Source: Cohaesibacter celericrescens
GTDB lineage: Bacteria; Pseudomonadota; Alphaproteobacteria; Rhizobiales; Cohaesibacteraceae
Reading direction: 5' to 3'
DNA length: 33,115 nt
Assembly: GCF_002866925.1 (NCBI RefSeq)
Contig: NZ_PKUQ01000020.1
Span: 1 to 33,115, forward strand
The notes under the pieces are model-generated. The model was not told the DNA's origin. It did no database searches and was given only the letters and a program-made list of their open reading frames with translations. Positions 16,221 to 24,854 of the stretch are shown here, in pieces; the first letter of the stretch is position 1, and each line of letters opens with the position of its first letter. A program made the position numbers and the translations under genes.

Positions 16221-17207
16221 TTACCAGCCGTGGAAGACATGCTTGATCGCATGGCCCACTTTATGGGCAGCATGGCTGACGGTATGTTCGACATGACTTG
16301 CCTCGTGGCTTACCGCATGCCCGACTTCATGGGCGACATGGCTGACTTCATGACCGACTTCAGCCGCAAGATGACCAAATTCGTGACCGAATTCATGTCC
16401 CAAGAAACTGAAAGCATGCTCAAACGGAGCAATATTGATGGAGATGTTAAAATCGAAATCAATGCCAAGGCCAGCAGCGACATCACCACCCAGCCCGAAG
16501 TTCAGATGTCCATGAGAAACGCCTGCGTGTGCTTCACCACCAACGCCGACTTCACCGACCGAACCACCGGCAGACCCGCTACCCGAACCAACACCGTGAA
16601 CAGACCCGCCACCACCGGCATGTCCTTCAGCACCAGCACCAGCCATCGCTTCACCGCTGCCACCTGCCCCATAAGAGCCGTGGCCATGCTGGATATCGGC
16701 AGAGCCATCTGCGTTTGCTCCGGCAGACGCACCGCCACCAACGTTGCCTGATGCGCTGGCACCATGCGTCCCAACCGACGCATTGACACCACCTGATGCA
16801 CCAACGCCCGCGCCAGCTGATGCCGATGCACCAGTGTCCGATGCATTGGAATGGGCACCGCCAGAAACACCGGCAGACGCATGGACTTCACCGCTCGCAC
16901 TGGCATCGGCAGGGCCCGCATGAACATGCGCCTCACCTGAAGCAGAAGCTCCGGCACCGACAGCCCCAGACACGCTGCCATCGCCCGCGTGACCCGATAC
17001 GCCGTCGCCAGCGCTGGCACTACCCGAAGCTCCAGCGGTGCTGTTGCCCACATGACCTGACGCGCCAGCATGAACACCCAGATCCGGGTCAGCCAACTGG
17101 TTGGCGCTGTCCGCAAAATCCCGTTTACCACCTGAAATGCCGATAAGGTCTATTTCCGAGACAGCTCCCTCAAGAGCATCAAATTTACTTTTTGAAAGTT
17201 GGTTCAT
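16221..17207 (-). CDS. Double-glycine-leader Gly/Ser/Ala-rich protein with His-striped C-terminus
   Basis: A 328-residue protein that I take to be the exported cargo. Residues 1-27 form a leader ending in IGISGG, with hydrophobic residues at -4 (Ile), -7 (Leu) and -12 (Val) relative to the cleavage site, as C39 peptidases require. Residues about 45-240 are low-complexity Gly/Ala/Ser/His repeats. Then comes LNFGLGGDVAAGLGIDFDFNIS, and residues 261-328 are helical with 16 histidines spaced mostly 3 or 4 apart, including five HExxH strings. The start ATG at 17207 has GGGGA about seven bases upstream. It lies downstream of both ABC genes. It could be a bacteriocin, a metal-binding protein or an adhesin-like surface protein. 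Confidence 0.85.
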   Translation of the reverse strand: MNQLSKSKFDALEGAVSEIDLIGISGGKRDFADSANQLADPDLGVHAGASGHVGNSTAGASGSASAGDGVSGHAGDGSVSGAVGAGASASGEAHVHAGPADASASGEVHASAGVSGGAHSNASDTGASASAGAGVGASGGVNASVGTHGASASGNVGGGASAGANADGSADIQHGHGSYGAGGSGEAMAGAGAEGHAGGGGSVHGVGSGSGSAGGSVGEVGVGGEAHAGVSHGHLNFGLGGDVAAGLGIDFDFNISINIAPFEHAFSFLGHEFGHEFGHLAAEVGHEVSHVAHEVGHAVSHEASHVEHTVSHAAHKVGHAIKHVFHGW

Positions 17208-17351
17208 CCTGAAATCCCCGTAGGTGAATTGGTTTTCTTGAGACTAATTTTTAGATATTTATACGTATTTAATGGTGTAATTTTTTTTGCTCGTTCAGAA
17301 TTTCTGGTTAATTCAAGTATAATTCCCTGCATCCGTGCAGAAGATCTACCT
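17208..17351 (-). promoter_or_regulatory. AT-rich gap, possible promoter of the cargo gene
   Basis: This 144-base gap separates the second ABC gene from the cargo gene. A small hairpin (CTGCA 17327-17331 with TGCAG 17336-17340) lies just after the ABC stop, and on the minus strand a TATAAAT box lies about 50 bases before the cargo start. Separate, stronger transcription of the cargo is plausible but the -35 is poor. Confidence 0.35.
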
Positions 17352-19526
17352 TCATACAGCGACCTCTGCTCGGATCAACGACCCAAACAGTCCATCATTC
17401 TCAACGAGTTCGTGGTAAGAGCCTTGTTCAACCAATCGACCACCATCAAGAACAAGAATACGATCACAATTCCGCAAAGTTTCCAGTCGGTGAGCGATGG
17501 ATATGACAGTGGCGTTCATTTCGTCGATGGCCCAGTCAACATGATCCTGTAACTCAGCGTCGAGCGCGCTTGTTGCCTCGTCCAAAATCAGAATTTTAGG
17601 TTTGCAGGCAAAGGCCCGCGCCAACAATATGCGCTGGACCTGACCACCGGAAAATCCACATTCGGTCTCGCCAACGGGTGTATTTAACCCCAAAGGCAAG
17701 GCCTCAATATCTCGACCAAATCCGGCTTTTTTTGCCGCCAGAATGGTTTCTTCGTTGGAAATGGGCGCGCCTGCCGCGATATTCTCAAACAAGGTGCCAG
17801 GGAACAACTGACCGCTTTGGCCAACAATACCAATTTGCTGGCGGACGGCTTGAGCATCCAACACAGACATGTCCATACCGTCGAACCGGACCCCGCCCTC
17901 TTCGCACTCGATGAGACCGAGCAACGCCTTGATCAAGGTGGATTTTCCTGCACCGGATGGTCCGGTGATGCCAATATGGTCGCCTGCGGCAACATCAAAG
18001 CTGACATTGTCGATGGCCAAACGGGATGCATTGCCATGGCGGCACGATAAATTTTGGCAGGAGATTTCGCCAGACAAAACAGGCGGTACCAGACAGGTCC
18101 CGACCGGTTGCGCCTCTCCTTTGAGCAAGCTATCAATCATGCGATATTGGATGCCCAACATGGACGATTTGGAAAAAGCCGACAGTAGAGCCACTATGGC
18201 TCCGGCGACGTTGCCCGCCGCAATCACAAGCGCGACAGGGGCAGACCCATTAGACACACCGCCAGCAACAGCCAGCGCGATGACTGCAGACAGTATCAAC
18301 AGTCCCCCGACAGACCCTTCAATGGCAGACGCAGCAACCCCCACACGATCAGAGCTGAGAAAGCGATGGCGCAAGGCTAGGAATGCATCGGTCCATTTGG
18401 AAAAAAGCCGTCCCTCGGCTGCCGTTGAGCGCACGGTGTCGAGCATGGATAGCCCTTCATACGCATTGGTCATCCAGCTTTGTGGCGTGGCCACACCATT
18501 GAGCAAAACGCGAATACGGCGCTTGGAAATGAGATAGCCCAAAACCAATATAATGAGAAGAATAACACCAATCAGGGCAGCGCCAATCGCCGATGCAGTC
18601 GCAATAACAAAAAGGCTAGGAAGAGCGATGAGAATGCTGGCCAGAACCGACAGCACCATACTCCAAACACCGCGATGCCAATGTTCCATTGATCGGGTCG
18701 AAAGGGCGGCTACGGGCGCAGAGGGCATGGGCTGCCCCGCCAGTGCGGTCTTGTCAGTCACGCGGATGGCCCTGTCTATAGCGGCGGCACGCAGTTCAAA
18801 ACCAATGTGGCCGTTCATGCGCAGTTGCGCGATGCCAGCAGCGAAACGTGTCAATATATTGACGCCCAAAACAAGCCCGAAGAACAGGGCAACATTGACC
18901 AACAGACCGACATTGCCCTCAGGGACAATATAGTCTAGCAAAGGACTGCTCACTACAGGAATGAGCGCAATAGCGGCACCGGAAATTAAGGTCAGGCCCA
19001 TGAAGGCCATGATCTCTCTGCGGGAGCGCTTCAGGCCAAACATGAGAAGTTGTTTGCCCGATATTTTCCCCTCTGGCAAATTGGGCAGGATCATATAGGC
19101 AGTGTCATCAAAGGCCTGCAGTTCAAATGTGGCACATTTTTTTCGCTTCCATTCACCTGCGGCCTCAGCGACAAACCAGTCTTTCCCGTTGCGATGCAGC
19201 AATACCGGATCATCAGGGCCGCTGTCAGATTTTCGGAAGGCCAACAAGGGCACGGGCGCTTCTCCGATGCGTTGTTCCTTGAGACGCACAGGGCGAACAT
19301 GCATGCCAGCCCCTCGAGCCAATCGCGTCAGGGATGCGCTCTGGCTTTCATCAGCGAACCGTTTTGCATCGGGCGACACCTTGGCATCATACGTTTTGGC
19401 TGCAGCTTTCAGAGCATCAATCAAGGGATCGGTCGGCGAGGATAATTCTGGCGTTTGCCAAACGAGAAAGCGATTGATCCGGTCGGCTGACGTGTCGAAC
19501 TCGTTTGTCCTCGTCATCTCGGTCAT
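17352..19526 (-). CDS. NHLP-type bacteriocin export ABC transporter (permease/ATPase, no C39 domain)
   Basis: A 724-residue ABC exporter half. An N-terminal cytoplasmic region of about 165 residues precedes six hydrophobic segments (about 170-440) and a C-terminal ATPase. The ATPase has Walker A GPSGAGKST, signature GFSGGQVQRILLARA, Walker B ILILDEATSALD and switch His in SIAHR. The long non-peptidase N-terminal extension and the pairing with a C39 exporter match the second ABC subunit of NHLM/NHLP bacteriocin systems. The ATG overlaps the preceding stop as ATGA, so the two ABC proteins are probably made together and may form a heterodimer. Its catalytic Glu is intact, so it should hydrolyse ATP. 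Confidence 0.9.
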   Translation of the reverse strand: MTEMTRTNEFDTSADRINRFLVWQTPELSSPTDPLIDALKAAAKTYDAKVSPDAKRFADESQSASLTRLARGAGMHVRPVRLKEQRIGEAPVPLLAFRKSDSGPDDPVLLHRNGKDWFVAEAAGEWKRKKCATFELQAFDDTAYMILPNLPEGKISGKQLLMFGLKRSRREIMAFMGLTLISGAAIALIPVVSSPLLDYIVPEGNVGLLVNVALFFGLVLGVNILTRFAAGIAQLRMNGHIGFELRAAAIDRAIRVTDKTALAGQPMPSAPVAALSTRSMEHWHRGVWSMVLSVLASILIALPSLFVIATASAIGAALIGVILLIILVLGYLISKRRIRVLLNGVATPQSWMTNAYEGLSMLDTVRSTAAEGRLFSKWTDAFLALRHRFLSSDRVGVAASAIEGSVGGLLILSAVIALAVAGGVSNGSAPVALVIAAGNVAGAIVALLSAFSKSSMLGIQYRMIDSLLKGEAQPVGTCLVPPVLSGEISCQNLSCRHGNASRLAIDNVSFDVAAGDHIGITGPSGAGKSTLIKALLGLIECEEGGVRFDGMDMSVLDAQAVRQQIGIVGQSGQLFPGTLFENIAAGAPISNEETILAAKKAGFGRDIEALPLGLNTPVGETECGFSGGQVQRILLARAFACKPKILILDEATSALDAELQDHVDWAIDEMNATVISIAHRLETLRNCDRILVLDGGRLVEQGSYHELVENDGLFGSLIRAEVAV

Positions 19527-21709
19527 GCCACATCCCTCTGGTTTGCCGGCGTTGAGAGCGCGTCCTTGGTCTCCATCAGAGCCGCAGCTTCTTGCCGGGT
19601 CTTGATGGTGATGTGCCCCTGACCATCCAGATGCAGCTGCCGGTCACAGCGGTTGGATGTCCCAATTCGGTGGGTCACGATCAAAACCGCAGCTCCGGTC
19701 TCCCGCAGGGCCTCCAAAACACGTTTTTCGGTCAAGGCGTCCAGCGCGCTGGTTACCTCATCCAAGACTAAGACAGCGGGCTTGCGCACCAACGCACGGG
19801 CCAAAGCAAGGCGTTGGATTTCTCCGCCGCTAAAACAGGGTTGTTGACTGGAAATCATGCGATCCAGACCACCGACGAAATGGATGGTTTCAGACAGACC
19901 CACAACATCCAGAGCATCTTCCAAACGCGCATCCTCGATGCGGGTGTCCCACATGGTGAGATTGTCACGCACGGAGGCAGAAAAGACCGCACCGGCCTGA
20001 GGCACATAAAGCAGCTTTTGCCGCAACTGGTCTTGAGACCATTGGTCAAGGGGTTGTCCTTCAAACCGCACACGGCCAGACTTTGCCTTCAACATTCCTG
20101 CGCAAATGCGGGCAAAGGTCGATTTGCCGGCACCGGAAGGGCCGACCACGCCGGTCAGGCTGCCCGGTTCGAATGTCATGGATACATTGGTGAACAGATC
20201 GGGCAAGTTTGAATATCCAAACGACATATCCTCCAGCTGCAAAATGCCAGCCATCTCCGGTGTGGTGCTTTGCTGTTCTGAAGGTTCAGTATTCAGGGGG
20301 GCATCTTGCGGTTTCATCATTGGGTCGCGTGGATGGTGCATCAAATCGTCCAACCGCATCAACGAGCCAGCCGCTTCCTGCAAGGCGCAATAATCAGAGG
20401 CGATGGCGGCGATGGGAGCCGCAACGAGACCGGCTAGAACCTGAAGGGCCAAAAGGCTACTGAGATCCAACTGGCCTTCAATAACTCTCAGTGAACCGAC
20501 ACTCAACACGCAGATGGAAATCAACACGGTGGTCACCGACGGTCCCAGAGTTGCCAAATTGCGCAAAATTCCGAGGCGTTGCTCGGCATCGAGAGCAGCC
20601 TCTTCTGCGCAAATCCATTTGGAGGCAAACAGGTCCTCGCGCCCCATCAGGCGGAAGGAATCAAAGGCCATGAAGCCTGCGGTGGCAATACCACTGGCCC
20701 GCCCTTCGAGCACATTCTGATAGCGATTGGCATCTGCGAGACGCTTGGACAACCAGACCAACAAAAGCAAATTGGCCACTGCAATACCGGCAACCAAGCC
20801 ACCGAGCAGCCAGTCATAAAGAAAAATCACTGCCAAATATCCGGCTGTGATGATTATATTCGGCAAAACCTGCGCCAACGGTCCGGCAATGGTTCCGCCG
20901 ATTTCAGATCCTATCCGAAGACGGGAGACAATTTCACCGGGATTACGCTGAGAGAAAAAAGACAAGGGCAGAAACAAGGCGTGTTCAAAGGCACGGGCGG
21001 CGACGGAAATACCGATTTTGGATTTTAACGCAGCTACGGTCCATTCGCGCAAGATTGCCAACACCGCTTGCGTCGCAACGGTGGCCGCTATGGCCAACAG
21101 GATGAAAAGCAACCAATCACTGCGCTGTTGACCGACCACATAGTCGGCAAAGGTCTGCACCCCGCCAGACAACACCAGACCAGGCACGATGCCCAATATG
21201 CCGGTGGCAAAGACAACGGCCATTCCATCCAAAGAACCGATCGTTCGCTGAACCAGCGCCGATAAAATTTTAGGACGGTCTCCACCCTTTTTGAAGGCCT
21301 CACCAGGCACGACAGCCAATACAAGACCAGTCATGCTGCGGTTCAATTCGTCAGCGGAAACCACTCGACGCCCAACAGCGGGATCAAGGAGGACCACCTT
21401 GTCGCCGATCACTTTTTCTAGCACAACAAAATGATCAAAATTCCAGTGAAGGATTGCAGGCAGCGGCACAGTGCTCAAACTTTGTGGTTCGCTGCGGACC
21501 ACTTTGACGTCCATATCATAAGAGGAGGCTGCTTTGGCGATGGAGCCGATGTCCACCCCGTCACGAGACGTACCGCAGCGCTCTCTGGCTTCTTCAAGAG
21601 TGATTTCACGACCATAGGCACTCAGTACCATGGCCAAGCAGGAGGCACCGCATTCAGCGGCCTCCATCTGCAAAACAACCCGCGCTTTGGATGTGCCAAA
21701 TGCAACCAT
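19523..21709 (-). CDS. NHLP-type C39 peptidase/permease/ATPase (PCAT)
   Basis: A 728-residue peptidase-containing exporter. The N-terminal C39 domain has the catalytic Cys20 in QMEAAECGASC, His93 in WNFDHFVVLE and Asp109 in VLLDPAVG, a complete Cys-His-Asp set. Six hydrophobic segments follow, then an ATPase with GPSGAGKST, FSGGEIQRLALARAL, VLVLDEVTSALD and VTHR. It should cleave double-glycine leaders and move the cargo across the inner membrane. I start it at 21709, where TGATG overlaps the adaptor stop and CAGG stands six bases upstream. An ATG at 21724 would add five residues. Confidence 0.93.
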   Translation of the reverse strand: MVAFGTSKARVVLQMEAAECGASCLAMVLSAYGREITLEEARERCGTSRDGVDIGSIAKAASSYDMDVKVVRSEPQSLSTVPLPAILHWNFDHFVVLEKVIGDKVVLLDPAVGRRVVSADELNRSMTGLVLAVVPGEAFKKGGDRPKILSALVQRTIGSLDGMAVVFATGILGIVPGLVLSGGVQTFADYVVGQQRSDWLLFILLAIAATVATQAVLAILREWTVAALKSKIGISVAARAFEHALFLPLSFFSQRNPGEIVSRLRIGSEIGGTIAGPLAQVLPNIIITAGYLAVIFLYDWLLGGLVAGIAVANLLLLVWLSKRLADANRYQNVLEGRASGIATAGFMAFDSFRLMGREDLFASKWICAEEAALDAEQRLGILRNLATLGPSVTTVLISICVLSVGSLRVIEGQLDLSSLLALQVLAGLVAAPIAAIASDYCALQEAAGSLMRLDDLMHHPRDPMMKPQDAPLNTEPSEQQSTTPEMAGILQLEDMSFGYSNLPDLFTNVSMTFEPGSLTGVVGPSGAGKSTFARICAGMLKAKSGRVRFEGQPLDQWSQDQLRQKLLYVPQAGAVFSASVRDNLTMWDTRIEDARLEDALDVVGLSETIHFVGGLDRMISSQQPCFSGGEIQRLALARALVRKPAVLVLDEVTSALDALTEKRVLEALRETGAAVLIVTHRIGTSNRCDRQLHLDGQGHITIKTRQEAAALMETKDALSTPANQRDVA

Positions 21710-22992
21710 CAGCGACCTGACCATTTGTTGGGGCTCTCACCGAAAAAGCGCTTCACCGCTGGTAAAGCCAGAGCCAAAAGCGGCGTTTTCTCAACCGTAA
21801 CCCGTGCACTTAGCGGCGTACCTGCGGACAAAGAAATGGTTTCGGCAAGATCAGAAGTCCATTGATAGCCGCCCTTGTGCTTATTGTCTTCATCCAGTGC
21901 GATACTCACTTCGAACATCGGGCCTTGCGCGGCAATATGGTCTGCCAGAGTGTCATCACCAATGGATTGTTTTAGGCTTTCGGCCGTGACCGGCACAGAC
22001 GAAATATCCAGCACCTCCCCCCGCAGTTGGGCATGCATATCGAGAGGCATATTGGCCGGTGTCAGCAGCGCCTTGTCGTGGCGGCGCAGCCTTTTACCCT
22101 CACTTAGAGGCACATAGACCATGGCTTTGAGTGGTCCATCGGACTGAGGCATGATTTCAAACAGGGGCTCGCCGGCCGCCACCAAAACACCGGATCTGGC
22201 GTTGACGCGGATTATCCGTCCTGCAACAGAGGCGACGACTTTTGAATCATTATCCAACGTTTGTTTGGCGGCGTCATATTCTGCCTGAAGCTTGGCGAGG
22301 GCGAGCTTGTCTTCCAGTTTTTGTTGTTCCAATGCAGAGCGAATTCGTTCGGCGTCCGCCTTCAATCCTATCTGTTCTGCACGCGCGCTGGTCAAGGCAT
22401 CCTCTGAGGCATCTGCAGCAAGGCGTGCATTGGAGGCCGCCTCAAGCGAGACCACACCCTTTGTCTGCAAGCCTATCATTTTATTCTGACGCTCACGCAG
22501 CCAGTCCCGTTTCGCCGTGAGTGAGCCGAGCCTTTCTTGCAAGGCGTCCGCACGCTTTTGCGTATTCGCAAGTTTAGCGTCTGTATCCGCCTTAATAAGC
22601 TCTTCTTTCAACTCGATATTTTGTTTGAGAAGCGACAGATCGCGCTCGACTTTGGAAAGGTTTGTTTGTTGATCGGTCAGATCGAGCCTGGCAAGCACTT
22701 GACCGGCTTTGACGGAATCACCGGATTGGGCATCGATATAGGCCACATAGCCAGCGGAGACAGCAGGGGCAGAGGTGATCAAGATGCCACCGCTTTGCAC
22801 CATCAGCCCATTTCCCTCGACATGAATTGGCACATCGACCATTGCCGACCAGACCACGACAGCGCAAATAGTAATGGCAACGGCAGCAGTCGACATACGG
22901 GTGGCAGAGCGCGTGACCCGCATGGTGCGCTGGATATCATCAACCCGGCCAGCGGCTTCAATTGCCTGTTTTCGAAAAAGATTTTTTGCCAT
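21709..22992 (-). CDS. NHLP-type HlyD-family secretion adaptor
   Basis: A 427-residue periplasmic adaptor anchored by one N-terminal membrane segment (AAVAITICAVVVWSAMV). The opening KNLFRKQAIEAAGRVDDIQRTMRVT fits the conserved N-terminus of NHLP secretion proteins. This favours the ATG at 22992 over one at 23007, whose upstream GGGG directly abuts the start. The split lipoyl domain (GYVAYIDAQSGDSVKAGQVLARLD and its partner VAGRIIRVNARSGVLVAAGEPLFEI) flanks a coiled-coil hairpin of about 150 residues. It should link the two ABC proteins to an outer-membrane channel, and no TolC gene is in the window. First gene of the cluster. Confidence 0.9.
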   Translation of the reverse strand: MAKNLFRKQAIEAAGRVDDIQRTMRVTRSATRMSTAAVAITICAVVVWSAMVDVPIHVEGNGLMVQSGGILITSAPAVSAGYVAYIDAQSGDSVKAGQVLARLDLTDQQTNLSKVERDLSLLKQNIELKEELIKADTDAKLANTQKRADALQERLGSLTAKRDWLRERQNKMIGLQTKGVVSLEAASNARLAADASEDALTSARAEQIGLKADAERIRSALEQQKLEDKLALAKLQAEYDAAKQTLDNDSKVVASVAGRIIRVNARSGVLVAAGEPLFEIMPQSDGPLKAMVYVPLSEGKRLRRHDKALLTPANMPLDMHAQLRGEVLDISSVPVTAESLKQSIGDDTLADHIAAQGPMFEVSIALDEDNKHKGGYQWTSDLAETISLSAGTPLSARVTVEKTPLLALALPAVKRFFGESPNKWSGR

Positions 22993-23290
22993 AAACCGGT
23001 TACCCATCCCCTAAACAATATGCGTATTTTTACCGCATCGCTTGAAGAATGAGTTAACCGAAAGCCCCGTTGGCAATCAGATTGCTCGTATGGTTACTTG
23101 GCCTTTAAAATCGAACCTGACAGATTGCGAGGATAGAATTTATGACGGACCGTTCTAGATTTTGGCCCTTCCGGTCACGACCAGCCAAAATGTAAAACAC
23201 CATTGTCCCGGATCCATAGCATGGGCCCGGGACCGATTGTGAAAAGCCAAGATCTTCCGGTGAGCGCAAGCTTGTCGTAATGGCTTGCAC
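22993..23290. other. Intergenic region with hairpins between two minus-strand operons
   Basis: This gap contains two dyads that could end the Lsr-like operon. ATTTTGGC (23159-23166) pairs with GCCAAAAT (23184-23191), and GTCCCGG (23205-23211) pairs with CCGGGAC (23227-23233). Neither is followed by a long T-run. The promoter of the NHLM cluster must lie to the left part, but I cannot point to its boxes. Confidence 0.45.
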
Positions 23291-23848
23291 TTACTCAGCA
23301 GGCACGGCCGGAGGTTGTTTATCGGCGGTTTCTGTATTGACCTGGGCTTCATACCAGGTCCGGAAGGCCACCGTTACTGCGCCAAAAGCGAGGCCTATCA
23401 TGCAAGACCACATCAATTTTACGGTGCTCTGACCGTACATTGCCCAGATAGATGCACCTTCAGTGAATATGTCTAAATTCATAAGTCCGAAGAAGACACC
23501 GGCACCGACGAACCATGACGGGACAAAATCAAACCATTGCACATACTCAGCGCTAATCACCAAGACAACCACGATGAAGACCGCCAGATATAGATTGGTA
23601 CCATTTGCCAGCCCCATTGCACCGAAGATGGATGCTCCTTGCATGATGCCAATGGAAGCGGCGGCACCGCCTAGATAGCCCAAAAAGGTTTTCAAACCCA
23701 TTTTCGGCGAGCAACCGGCCAAGAAATACATCGCCCAGGCCTGGAATGAAATCCAAGAAACAAAGCCAAGGGTTGGCTCAATGACCATCATGATGGTGGC
23801 CTGTGCCGCAATAAAAAGCGGAATAAGTACAAATTTCGAATAGGGCAT
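23291..23848 (-). CDS. DUF1097 family membrane protein
   Basis: A 185-residue integral membrane protein with about five to six hydrophobic segments (FVLIPLFIAAQATIMMV; SWISFQAWAMYFLAG; YLAVFIVVVLVISAEYVQWF and others), of the DUF1097/YcdZ type. The start is the ATG at 23848, with GGAGGAG eight bases upstream. A longer frame to 24007 would run back into the lsrF-type gene. It is the last gene of the operon, 94 bases after lsrF, with a 9-bp hairpin in the gap. The family has no established function. Position suggests transport of a substrate or product of the pathway. Confidence 0.82.
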   Translation of the reverse strand: MPYSKFVLIPLFIAAQATIMMVIEPTLGFVSWISFQAWAMYFLAGCSPKMGLKTFLGYLGGAAASIGIMQGASIFGAMGLANGTNLYLAVFIVVVLVISAEYVQWFDFVPSWFVGAGVFFGLMNLDIFTEGASIWAMYGQSTVKLMWSCMIGLAFGAVTVAFRTWYEAQVNTETADKQPPAVPAE

Positions 23849-23886
23849 GTCGGTATCTCCTCCTTTTGAATAAAATGTTAGGCGTG

Positions 23887-23916
23887 CGTGGCCCTCCTCC
23901 TCTTGAAAGGGCCACG
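23887..23916 (-). promoter_or_regulatory. Intercistronic hairpin between lsrF and DUF1097 genes
   Basis: CGTGGCCCT (23887-23895) and AGGGCCACG (23908-23916) give a perfect 9-bp stem with a 12-base loop, just after the lsrF stop. With no adjacent T-run it may act as attenuator or mRNA 3'-end protector, lowering expression of the membrane protein. Confidence 0.65.
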
Positions 23917-23942
23917 TCGGTTTGATCAGATTTTGATGAGTA

Positions 23943-24815
23943 TCAGCCTTTGAGATCTTGATAGAGTTCAAACGCTTCTGCCGGTTTGAGGCCGTCATGC
24001 ACGACACCGCAAACAGCCTGTATCATGGCCGCTGGCGCATTGGACTGGAACACATTGCGTCCCATATCAACGCCGGCTGCGCCTTGGTCAATCGCTTTGT
24101 AGGCTAATTCCAAAGCTTCAATTTCTGGCAGTTTTTTGCCACCTGCGATAACAATGGGAACCGGACAAGAGGCTGTCACTTTCTCAAACCCATCACAGAA
24201 ATAGGTTTTTACGACATGCGCACCGTTTTCTGCGCAAACACGGGCAGCGAGTGAGAAATATTTGGCATCACGAACCATGGCTCTGCCAACAGCGGTGACA
24301 CCCATCACCGGGATCCCCAACTTGGTACCCTTGTCAATGGCTTTACAAAGTGTCGCAACGGTCGATGCCTCTGCGGCCGGATCTCCAATTGCAACCATGA
24401 CTGCAATCGCCGAAGCGTTCAGCCGAACCGCATCCTCAACATCGACAAGTTGGTTGTGATTGAGCTCAGTGAGTATGGTTGTTCCGGCATCAGCACGCAG
24501 GCACAAGGGCTTGTTCAATTCTGGGGGGACCATGGAGCGAACAGCCCCTCGGCAAGCCATCAAACAATCGGCATATTGGGCGATCGGCACGATGGTAAGG
24601 TCGATGCGCTCAAGGCCACTGGTTGGCCCCATGATGAAGCCATGATCAAAGGCCAGCATCACGGTGCGGCCGGTTGAAGGGCGGAAAATACGGCTCAGGT
24701 GCGCCTTCATACCCCAATCGAGATTGTCCGAACCTTTCAGAAAAAAGCCCTTGTTCTGCACAGGACGATCCAACCCAAAGTCTTTGCCATCTCTGAGATC
24801 ATCGAGATCTGCCAT
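23943..24815 (-). CDS. lsrF: LsrF-type thiolase/aldolase
   Basis: A 290-residue class-I-aldolase-fold protein highly similar to E. coli LsrF. The start MADLDDLRDGKDF, the motif TVMLAFDHGF (51-60), Lys203 in HVVKTYF (the catalytic lysine position of LsrF) and CPVPIVIAGGKKLPE plus GVDMGRNVFQS are all present. LsrF transfers the acetyl group of 3-hydroxy-5-phosphonooxypentane-2,4-dione to CoA, giving dihydroxyacetone phosphate and acetyl-CoA, the last step of AI-2 breakdown. AGGA lies eight bases before the ATG. No lsrK, lsrG or lsrACDB accompany it here. DhaK and DhaL genes lie directly upstream, so a related phosphorylated diketone or ketose could be the substrate. Confidence 0.92.
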   Translation of the reverse strand: MADLDDLRDGKDFGLDRPVQNKGFFLKGSDNLDWGMKAHLSRIFRPSTGRTVMLAFDHGFIMGPTSGLERIDLTIVPIAQYADCLMACRGAVRSMVPPELNKPLCLRADAGTTILTELNHNQLVDVEDAVRLNASAIAVMVAIGDPAAEASTVATLCKAIDKGTKLGIPVMGVTAVGRAMVRDAKYFSLAARVCAENGAHVVKTYFCDGFEKVTASCPVPIVIAGGKKLPEIEALELAYKAIDQGAAGVDMGRNVFQSNAPAAMIQAVCGVVHDGLKPAEAFELYQDLKG

Positions 24816-24854
24816 CTTACTGTTCCTTTGTTCTTCCTAGTCAGACCGGAAGGG

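Noticed and set aside
16230..16751. 173-codon plus-strand frame opposite the cargo gene
   Set aside because: It is the antisense shadow of a low-complexity coding region. The Met/Asp/Phe repeats mirror the His-rich codons, and the minus strand has the ribosome-binding site, leader and operon context.
16221..17207. Zinc metalloprotease because of HExxH
   Set aside because: Five HExxH strings arise from a periodic His helix. No third ligand or protease domain is visible, so metal binding is kept but protease activity is not claimed.
17352..22992. Type I secretion system for an RTX toxin
   Set aside because: The C39 domain with an intact Cys, the second ABC gene and the NHLP-type adaptor point to double-glycine cargo. 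No RTX nonapeptide repeats are seen in the cargo.
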